The notes beneath the pieces were generated by a model. It did not search any database, had not been told where the DNA came from, and worked only from the letters and a program-made list of their open reading frames with translations. Positions 1 to 5,421 of a stretch of DNA of 11,034 nt are shown in pieces (the stretch's first letter is position 1; every line of letters starts with the position of its first letter). This DNA comes from Lunasporangiospora selenospora (lineage: Eukaryota > Mortierellomycota > Mortierellomycetes > Mortierellales > Mortierellaceae): positions 308 through 11,341 of the forward strand of contig JAABOA010000502.1 of the NCBI GenBank assembly GCA_015680635.1. The letters run 5' to 3'. A program made the position numbers and the translations under genes.

Positions 1-110
1 TCAAGCCACGTTGTTGGTGTTACATCTCGTCTTGTCCTCTCCATCTTTGTCACTCGCCCCTAGAAATGTTGGTTGAGGCATGCACTCCTGAACTTTGTTG
101 AGAGGTGATT

Positions 111-155
111 TCGCCTTCGCCCTCACCTTCGCCCTCACCATCGCCCTCGCCCTCG
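111..155. repeat. Degenerate GCCCTC hexanucleotide microsatellite
   Basis: An imperfect run of tcgcct/tcgccc/tcacc hexamers lies just upstream of the TATA-like box of the first gene. A closely similar tract precedes the second gene (1191-1247). The ORFs running through it (Arg-Ala or Ser-Pro repeats) are microsatellite artefacts. Confidence 0.85.
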
Positions 156-170
156 AGTATCCCAAACTGA

Positions 171-178
171 AATAAATA
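171..178 (+). promoter_or_regulatory. TATA-like element of the first gene
   Basis: An AATAAATA A/T block sits between the hexamer tract and a pyrimidine-rich leader, 65 nt before the ATG at 243. The order hexamer, A/T box, C/T-rich leader and ATG is the same as for the gene at 1370. The assignment is by position and composition only. Confidence 0.4.
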
Positions 179-242
179 ACCCTCCTCTGTACCATCCTCT
201 CGCGAATCCTTCACTCACAATCACATCCACATCCCCTTCATA

Positions 243-475
243 ATGACATTGTAAATCTTGTCCAGTTAATCTTTAACAAACCACGACCACGAGCAAGTTG
301 AGAAAATCTAATCAATCATCCTCCTCCTTTTTACTGAAATAGGAGTGCCAACGCCCATTTAATCCCCTATGAAATGGCATTGTAAATCTTGTCCAGTTAA
401 TCCTTTAGCACAACACCAGCAAGTTGAGTAAATCTAAATCTAATTACTTATCCTCCTCCTGTCACTGAAATAGGA
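243..475 (+). repeat. 131-bp tandem duplication of start codon, micro-exon and intron
   Basis: The stretch from ATG(A/G)CATT through the whole 92-nt intron to AATAGGA occurs twice, at about 243-345 and 374-476. The offset is exactly 131 bp. The intron ends are identical and the middles differ by substitutions and small compensating indels, so the duplication is not very recent. Both copies keep reading frame and splice signals. Confidence 0.85.
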
Positions 476-1023
476 AATTTGAGGAGTGGGGAAAATCAGA
501 ATGCTGTGAAGACCTGCAGGCGTGCTTCAGAAGAGCCTTCGAAGTTATCACTGAAGATGATAGCATAATTATTAACGAGGAACTCATCGAAGAACATCCG
601 AATGAGTATCCGTATTTTCCCGGTTGCCACTACTTTATATTAACGGACGAATTCCTCAAGACGATCGGAAAGAAAAATTGGGAAAGACGGGAAAGAGTAG
701 AAAAGTGGAAAGTTAAAAGAAGTCCAATCATGAAAATAACTGGAGAGTCAGTTGTTGTCGGGATTGAATATGGAGAACGAGCCATCCGAATCGACTGGAG
801 AGAAATACCATATGCAGAAGGCTTTTTTGGCGCTCATGTCAATGTTGTAACCCATTTACGCGAGTACGATTTTCATGTCGACGAGTCGCCATACAGGCCC
901 TCTGATTTGATGACCTGTAGTCTCGAGGTGTTCACATCCTTGGTCAAAAGAATCGGAAGATATAAATGTCCATGGAAAATCGCATCGACATTTGCTAAAA
1001 TAGCCGATAGGGGAGGATACTGA
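243..1023 (+). CDS. Small three-exon gene of unknown function with a duplicated first exon/intron
   Basis: I do not recognise the family. Assembled exons are 243-250, 343-381 and 474-1023, all joined in phase 2, giving 198 aa. The introns 251-342 and 382-473 are each 92 nt, start GTAAATCTTG and end ACTGAAATAG. The product starts MTLSANAHLIPYEMALKFEE. The last exon is one open frame from 474 to the TGA at 1021-1023 with no gaps. The protein is rich in charged and aromatic residues, has a CC pair near residue 27 and a basic, Lys/Arg/Trp-rich stretch near residues 83-97. It shows no signal peptide or membrane segment. The second ATG, at 374 (MALKFEEWG...), may be the ancestral start, giving 185 aa. 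Skipping the 39-nt exon also keeps the frame (MTLKFEEWG...). An AATAAA lies 8 nt after the stop. Splicing is inferred from matching phases and intron borders. Confidence 0.75.
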
Positions 1024-1031
1024 ATCTCCTC

Positions 1032-1037
1032 AATAAA
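1032..1037 (+). terminator. Poly(A) signal AATAAA of the first gene
   Basis: A canonical AATAAA lies 8 nt after the TGA at 1021-1023 and is followed by a GT-rich stretch (ggtgggcgtctgt), as expected of a 3' processing site. It also supports 1023 as the gene's end. Confidence 0.6.
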
Positions 1038-1190
1038 GGTGGGCGTCTGTCCAGGTTTGACACATCAATCGGGCTGCTGCTCAGAGCTCAATCTCACCTA
1101 AAGTTTGAATGCGCTGCCGCAAGTCGGTCTCTCCTGTATACAATCCAAATGTATCTCAAAGTGTCACTCCATCCGTTTTGTGTAACATCT

Positions 1191-1247
1191 CGCCGTCGCC
1201 GTCGCCCTCGCCCTCGCCCTCGCCCTCGCCTTCGCCTTCGCCCTCGC
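1191..1247. repeat. CGCCGT/CGCCCT/CGCCTT hexanucleotide microsatellite
   Basis: About nine hexamer units in a row (gtcgcc, cctcgc and ttcgcc variants) directly upstream of a TATAAG box and the second gene. The same unit type and position occur before the first gene. Both tracts are preceded by a TGT(T/A)ACATCTCG motif (17-28 and 1181-1192), but at different distances. Confidence 0.9.
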
Positions 1248-1255
1248 AAGACTTT

Positions 1256-1261
1256 TATAAG
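1256..1261 (+). promoter_or_regulatory. TATA box (TATAAG) of the second gene
   Basis: TATAAG inside ttttataagag lies 8 nt after the hexamer tract and about 110 nt before the ATG at 1370. The leader in between is C/T-rich. It is a good TATA match in the expected place, but no transcript evidence is available here. Confidence 0.5.
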
Positions 1262-1369
1262 AGGCGCCTGCAAATCCAACATCCCCATAATCATCTCCAG
1301 AATCTCTGTCCTCTCCCACTGTCTTCAAGACACCCATCCAATCCGGCCTTACAACTTTAGAGGTGACCA

Positions 1370-1861
1370 ATGTCCTGGTTAAGGTAAGATTAGTTAGCCG
1401 CGATGGAAACCAATTAAAGTTACATCAGCTGTATTAATAAAGATTGATTTATCTAGTTCAGAATTGGACATCACGACGTGGGAGGACCCAAGAGAGTGGA
1501 AGACGGCTGAAAAGGGTATTGCTCTAAACTTTGTGAAAGGTTTGTTGGATCAATTGATGAAAACGAGTTTTTATGTTGTTTGTGCCAATAGTGGTGATAT
1601 GATAAAGGATAACTCAAAAGAAAACTAATCCACATCTAACACAATCTCACTCGGTCTTGAACCGCTGACTCTCTTGCAGACCTCGTATTTGAGTACCCCT
1701 CATGGAGAACTCCAAGAATTAATTCTAGTGATAGCTTGACAATCGACTGTCAAGAGGCACTGAAAGCGGTTGAATCTGAAACTCAGTCCAAAATTGATGT
1801 GACTATCAAGAAGTATGGGGTCAAGCAGTGTGAAATATCGGAGGGCCGGTTGGATCATTGA
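1370..1861 (+). CDS. Small three-exon gene of unknown function
   Basis: I do not recognise the family. The ATG at 1370 gives MSWL and a 14-nt coding exon (1370-1383). Intron 1 is 1384-1456 (GTAAGATTAG...ATCTAG, 73 nt). Exon 2 starts at 1457 (SELDITTWEDPREWKTAEKG...). Exon 3 is 1680-1861 and ends RLDH-TGA. The acceptor before exon 3 (ctgactctcttgcag) has a CTGAC branch site and is convincing. The matching donor is ambiguous: GTGATA at 1594 gives an 86-nt intron and 110 aa, while GTTTGT at 1540 gives a 140-nt intron and 92 aa. Both are phase 1 and in frame. The longer exon adds a hydrophobic stretch (SFYVVCANS), and I slightly prefer it. The product is acidic to neutral, soluble-looking and without a signal peptide. 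It resembles the preceding gene only in a short W-rich start and in promoter layout, too weakly to claim homology. Confidence 0.65.
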
Positions 1862-2250
1862 TGCTCACGGAAGACTGCCACGGTGACAAGGCAATACGAA
1901 TTCCATCGGATATTCCTTGAGGCCGTCTTTAGGCCCCATTTGCTCATTAAATTCAGGAGTGATTTACGCCACATAATGTCTATCTCAAAATCGCCCATAT
2001 CGGACAGCCTTCTCGCCAACGCTCCTACCATTCAACACGGTCTTCGAGATACTCAGAGACTCAACCATCATCAACTGATATGCAGCGCGGCAGAGATCTC
2101 TGGTCAGCACTAATCACGCGGCTTAGAACATATGAGAAGCGATTTTGTTAATTTCGGGGAACAATACCATTACATTCAATTTGGTAATATTTGTCCAAAC
2201 TATTAAGCAGGCTTTAACCGTTGCATCAGGTATCGTGTCTTCTGCTGACA
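1862..2250. other. Intergenic stretch, no supported gene
   Basis: This lies between the 3' end of the second small gene and the CRN relic. It has a 76-aa plus ORF (from a GTG-like start) and a 58-aa minus ORF (2031 to 1855), which overlap each other. Neither has a recognisable motif or splice support. No AATAAA is seen close after 1861. Confidence 0.6.
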
Positions 2251-2682
2251 TTAGAATGCCACAAGTCCCTCCATTACAGTCGTATGTGCCACTTTCCCTA
2301 CCCCATCAATCTTTACGGAATTACTCAAGTTGAATTCACTGGTGGACAAGAGGCAAGAAGAGACTATTACGATGCCTTGCTGTTGCGAAGAGCATTGGAT
2401 GACAATGCAGATTATCTCTTCAGGCAGCTCGTAAGCAAAAAAGTTTGAAAAGACGCGTGACCGGGTTGGGTTTCTTCTTTTCATTCAGGGCGTGATGGGG
2501 ACAGAAACATGCCAGAGTGTGGGGTTGTCGGCATCAATATGCCAAAAGTCGTTGGCTTTCTCGGCTTTGGTTAGATATTTAATGTAATCCACTGTTTTTT
2601 CTTTATCGAGTTTGACTGAGAAGGCGTGGGATGTTGCTTCTCCAGTAACAAGACAGAGTAGGGAAACGGGATTGTCAGCCAT
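2251..2682 (-). pseudogene. Broken Crinkler (CRN) N-terminal domain
   Basis: Read on the minus strand from the ATG at 2682, the frame gives MADNPVSLLCLVTGEATSHA, then a DKEKTVDYIKYL helix, NDFWHIDADNPTLWHVSVPI and a TGA (2485-2487). This is the ubiquitin-like CRN N-terminal domain seen in oomycete and fungal effector-type proteins: LxCLVxGE...AFSV, then K..TxDxLK, then DIxADxLTLWxVSIP. Directly after the TGA the same frame continues and includes FFAYELPEEIICIVIQ, fitting the domain's closing ELPxxxIHIIVQ strand. The linker between is about 20 residues shorter than usual. Frame then runs to a TAA at 2251 with no recognisable C-terminal effector domain. In-frame TGA, shortened linker and missing C-terminus indicate a relic. 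CRN proteins are thought to be host-targeted or competition effectors; nothing suggests this copy works. The plus-strand ORF opposite is its shadow. Confidence 0.8.
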
Positions 2683-2959
2683 GTCGGCAGCTGACATGAT
2701 ATTAGTATAACATATTGAGAAAGGGAATGAGGATGCCTTTTGAAATGGCGACACAGAATGGAGTGCCTTGAGTCTTGCATGAAGTAGCTGTGGCTATTAG
2801 TCTTATTAAACCGACAAATAGAATTCGATATAATTGGCTAGAAGTATCAACACCAGAGTTTGCGATTACGGTATTGTATATCAAGGTTAAGATCTAAATA
2901 CATCAGGTTCTTGTGGCGCATGACTTCTAAATGTGAATTGGAGCGGTGGACAAAACATC
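2683..2959. other. Upstream flank of the CRN relic
   Basis: No gene is supported. The frame upstream of the CRN ATG stays open as far as 2754, with another ATG at 2697, but it lacks the family's conserved sequence. The DNA is A/T-rich, as expected of a promoter or decayed flank. Small ORFs here have no recognisable motif. Confidence 0.6.
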
Positions 2960-3153
2960 CTGGCCTGTGGCAGTCAAGCGTTCTGCGATAGTTTGAGCCC
3001 ACTCTCACCGCATTGCCACCAATGCTGCCCCCACTTTGCCGCCAGCTATTCTAGCCATTATTAAACCGCAGCTTGAAACTGCCCACACAAAGACTCCCTA
3101 GCCTCTGACTGTTGCACGTTCTTAGCGACGTTGCTTTTTGATCCTTCGATGTC
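2960..3153 (+). pseudogene. Interrupted 25S/28S rRNA fragment (domain V)
   Basis: Two pieces match the conserved eukaryotic large-subunit rRNA. Bases 2960-2983 (ctggcctgtggcagtcaagc, then gttc) match with about one change. Bases 3118-3153 (starting gttcttagcgacg and continuing through ttgctttttgatccttcgat) also match with about one change. In rRNA these pieces are contiguous, in the peptidyl-transferase region of domain V. Here they are separated by 132 bp. After 3153 similarity fades; ctcctccctac and ggattgtt may be decayed remains. The match is recognised from memory of the conserved sequence, not from an alignment. Confidence 0.8.
2979..3122. mobile_element. Possible 132-bp insertion in the rRNA fragment with 6-bp target duplication
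   Basis: CGTTCT occurs at 2979-2984 and again at 3117-3122, exactly where the two rRNA pieces should join. The intervening 2985-3116 shows no ORF, no evident terminal inverted repeats and no poly(A) tail. The pattern fits insertion of a small element with target-site duplication. The element family is unknown. Confidence 0.4.
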
Positions 3154-3183
3154 TCCTCCCTACAGGAGAATTGACAGACGCGC

Positions 3184-3210
3184 CTGTACGGATTGTTGTT
3201 CTCCGTACAG
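3184..3210. repeat. Perfect 9-bp inverted repeat (hairpin)
   Basis: CTGTACGGA (3184-3192) and TCCGTACAG (3202-3210) are exact reverse complements around a 9-nt T-rich loop. With one bulged C the stem extends by GCG on the left and CGC on the right, to about 12 bp. It lies 30 bp after the rRNA fragment. Confidence 0.8.
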
Positions 3211-4209
3211 CGCTGTTAGTAGGATTGTTATGTAAATAGGTAGTAATCTGTTCGCTTTTGGTTAAGTTTGGCTTTCAATAGCCAATCAATCCGCAATAAG
3301 GGGGTGTCAGAAGTTGTTCACCTTTTGACGCCGCCGCGCTGTAACATGGTTCAAGTGTTACTTACTGTACGAGGAATAACGTGAGTGGTCTGTGTGCGGT
3401 GCAATTAACTCTGATCTTTGCTGGGTGCGCCTGATTAATTTTGAGTATTCCAAAATGACGAAAGACAGAGTGTGTTAGCTTACAGCTAAAAGACCAGCGC
3501 GCGCGACGGGCTGAAGAAGGGGTGTTGAGTGATGTGAATCAATGTGTATTCATGTGGAAAGTAATGGAGGGCAGTGGAGGAGCCCGAGAGACAGTTGTCA
3601 GGGACTCACAAGAGAGAGGGATGTCCGGGTGGTGTTTCTCAAAAAAAAAGGTCGATCCAAGAGATCCGTGTAAAACCAAAAATGTAAATTTCCGATTAAA
3701 AGCTCGGCTCGAAAAATTGCATTGCTTTGACGAACTGTAGACTGGACCACACACAAGAGAAATGGATGTCTAGGATAGTGTTTCGAAAGATGAGGTGATA
3801 TAGAGGGATGAGAGAGAGAGACTGAGAAGGATAGCAAGACGCAATGCAGCAGGAGAGAATCGTGCTAAAAAAGAGGAATGCATTTAAGTGATTGAGGGAT
3901 TGATTGAGCTAAAGATGCATAAAAGAAAGGTCCAGGGACAGTGTTACTTGGTTGTTGGTTTGTGATAGTCTGGATTGAAATCAAGATGAGGCTCGAGTGG
4001 GCGAAAGAAGTGGAGCGAGGCGCCGGGTTGAGTATTCAAGGGACTTCGAAGGTGATAGCTGAAGAGATGGAGCCCCTCCACGCTGCAGAGGGTCATAACT
4101 TGAGGATTAGAAATAATGTCGAGCTTGGACGTCTCGTAATCTAGATTCGTGCAAGGTTGGCGGCACACGCCATACCCTCCTTTTAAATCTACGAACGACG
4201 CTTGACTGG
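3211..4209. other. About 1 kb non-coding, purine-rich stretch with degenerate repeats
   Basis: No gene could be assembled. ORFs of 60-109 codons on both strands overlap one another and have no motifs. The part 3500-3930 is strongly purine-rich on the plus strand and includes a GA run (about 3810-3822) and a GC run (3497-3505). Similar short blocks recur: ACAAGAGA..GGATGTC..GTGTTTC at 3608 and 3753, and GATGCATAA..GGACAG at 3914 and 4340. These suggest old repeat debris. Confidence 0.55.
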
Positions 4210-4274
4210 ACCAGCGGACAGCACCAGCGGACAACACCAGCGGACAACACCAGCGGACAAGACAAGTGGGCAAT
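4210..4274. repeat. 13-bp minisatellite, four units plus a decayed fifth
   Basis: The unit ACCAGCGGACAAC is at 4223-4235 and 4236-4248. One-base variants are at 4210-4222 (..CAGC) and 4249-4261 (..CAAG). A degenerate fifth unit, ACAAGTGGGCAAT, is at 4262-4274. The 13-bp period is not a multiple of three, and no coding use is evident. Confidence 0.95.
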
Positions 4275-4770
4275 TATCACTATTAAATCAAAGGACAACA
4301 AGGGAGTTCAAAGATCAAAAAAGATCGCGAGAAAGGAGGGATGCATAAGAGAAATCAAGGACAGGGTGAGGAAAGGGGACCCAAAATGCTTCGTTCTCCT
4401 CATCTAATCTACATTCACTGTACCATTGTCAACTCTCACAGGACACTGTCTACCAAAAGATTTCAGCAGTAAAATTAATTGACTTCTGTGTCGGTCCAGA
4501 CATAAGTGCCTTTTACCGTAACTCACTTTTCCAACTCGTTTTTTCTTGTTTACTGATACCGAACGCACAGCCAAACCGCCTTCTAGCCAAAACACTGTAC
4601 ACTCTGCCAAGTCAATGATAATCCAGATTACCTCGCATATGTAAGTCATGTAACCAAATTGCTCACTTCTCCATGCCTGTAGATTAGCACATGTATCCTA
4701 TGCCAGACTCTCGTCGGTATCCATTTTCTGTCGTAACTCTCTTAGTCGCAGCATCTACCCTTCATCAGCA
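4275..4770. other. Intergenic stretch and leader of the Cys-rich gene
   Basis: No gene is supported. An 81-codon minus ORF (4404-4649) lacks motifs. The last 100 bp before the ATG at 4771 are C/T-rich, as in the leaders of the two left-hand genes, but I see no clear TATA box. Confidence 0.6.
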
Positions 4771-5031
4771 ATGAGATCAATCGCTATCTCCACTGCATTT
4801 GTGGTCTTGGCATACAGTATGGGATTAGTCAAGTGAGTTACCCCATCAAACGAATGGGAATATGGATGCAAAAATGGATATTGTTGGTCTGAGTGTTCTG
4901 CCACTGCAATCGGTGGGGGGTGGTGCTACACTACCAAAGGGAAAACTTGGGACTGCCAGTGGGTTTATTGTTTAGGCAAAGACGACCGCAGCAACAAATG
5001 GTCATGTGGTGGTGCATGCTCATTGTTTTAG
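4771..5031 (+). pseudogene. Secreted 8-cysteine small protein gene with an in-frame TGA
   Basis: The ATG at 4771 opens a 21-residue signal-peptide-like start: MRSIAISTAFVVLAYSMGLV, then K. A TGA follows at 4834-4836. The same frame then continues without another stop for 64 codons to the TAG at 5029-5031. This second part is a compact Cys/Trp/Gly-rich domain with motifs EYGCKNGYCWSEC, GGGWCYTTKGKTWDC, QWVYC and KWSCGGAC, eight cysteines in all. That is typical of a small disulfide-stabilised secreted protein. An intact gene would encode about 85 aa with cleavage near residue 20. The bases at the stop, GTCAA-GTGAGT, form a perfect 5' splice donor, but no AG acceptor exists before the cysteine domain. 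It may be nonsense-inactivated, a damaged intron remnant, or a readthrough case. The family name and function are not known to me. Confidence 0.7.
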
Positions 5032-5138
5032 AACGCAACCTCATCTATCGGTGGATCATTCAATGCCATGGCTCCTTGGTTCCAGATGGCCCCTATGCTT
5101 TGGGGTGAGGCCCAATATCATGATTTCTATTGAGCTTC

Positions 5139-5144
5139 AATAAA
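5139..5144 (+). terminator. Poly(A) signal AATAAA after the Cys-rich gene
   Basis: A canonical AATAAA (ttcaataaatgatg) lies 107 nt after the TAG at 5029-5031, at a reasonable 3'-UTR distance. It suggests the locus was, or still is, a transcribed unit. Confidence 0.45.
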
Positions 5145-5197
5145 TGATGAGATTTGACATCGGATTTTGGATTTGGAGTGCTGGGCGTAGTCTTAAC

Positions 5198-5346
5198 GTG
5201 TTAGCCAAGCGGTCATAGCGACGTTGCTTTTTGATCCCTCGATGTCGGCTCTTCCTATCATACTGAAGCAGAATTCGGTAAGTGTTGGATTGTTCACCCA
5301 CTAATAGGGAACGTGAGCAAGGTTTAGACCGCGGTGAGGCAGAATG
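5198..5346 (+). pseudogene. 25S/28S rRNA fragment (domain V, about 150 bp)
   Basis: The stretch matches conserved large-subunit rRNA with scattered changes. It runs from about gtgttagccaagcggtcata through the blocks gcgacgttgctttttgatcc, ctcgatgtcggctcttccta, ttggattgttcacccactaa and tagggaacgtgag to a diverged gtttagaccgcggtgaggca. In bacterial terms this covers domain V around helices 89-93, including the A-loop. Changes such as gcaaggtttagaccgcgg for gctgggtttagaccgtcg show it is not under rRNA constraint. It is isolated, with no flanking rDNA. It covers the same rRNA segment as 2960-3153 and extends further 3'. Confidence 0.9.
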
Positions 5347-5380
5347 TTGTTGTAATAGTAAATGAACTTGCCTCAAATGT

Positions 5381-5386
5381 TTTATT
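5381..5386 (-). terminator. Poly(A) signal of the FAD hydroxylase gene
   Basis: TTTATT on the plus strand reads AATAAA on the minus strand, 35 nt downstream of the hydroxylase stop at 5422. The transcript would end just short of the rRNA fragment at 5198-5346. Confidence 0.55.
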
Positions 5387-5421
5387 GTTATGCGAATGAA
5401 AATAAAAATAAATTCTTATGA

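Noticed and set aside
1094-1382. Four overlapping ORFs with Ser-Pro, Arg-Ala or Arg-Gly repeats on both strands
   Set aside because: They are readings of the hexanucleotide microsatellite at 1191-1247 in different frames; the same explains the minus ORF at 1-195.
1855-2031. 58-codon minus-strand ORF
   Set aside because: Short, no recognisable motif, overlaps the end of the second small gene and an opposite ORF; could be chance.
2145-2448. Plus-strand ORFs ending in DNADYLFRQLVSKKV
   Set aside because: They look protein-like but lie antisense to the CRN domain, whose conserved motifs on the minus strand are much stronger evidence.
3285-3325. ggtgtcagaagttgttcacc resembles the rRNA block ggtgtcagaaaagttaccac
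   Set aside because: Similarity is short and gapped, and it lies downstream of segments that should follow it in rRNA; too weak to call a third fragment.
3522-4301. Several 60-109-codon ORFs on both strands
   Set aside because: Mutually overlapping, low-complexity or purine-run translations with no motifs, splice support or convincing starts.
4832-5031. Intron from GTGAGT at 4833 to TTTTAG at 5031 that would remove the whole Cys-rich domain
   Set aside because: It would splice out the best coding sequence in the locus, and the resulting tail has no secreted-protein character.
4893-5108. 71-codon plus ORF (starting MFCHCNRWG)
   Set aside because: Frame-shifted shadow of the 8-cysteine domain; the other frame has the Cys/Trp pattern and links to the signal peptide.
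5137-5376. 79-codon minus ORF containing SLLVGEQSNTYRILLQYD
   Set aside because: It is the antisense translation of the 28S rRNA fragment, a well-known spurious protein in databases.
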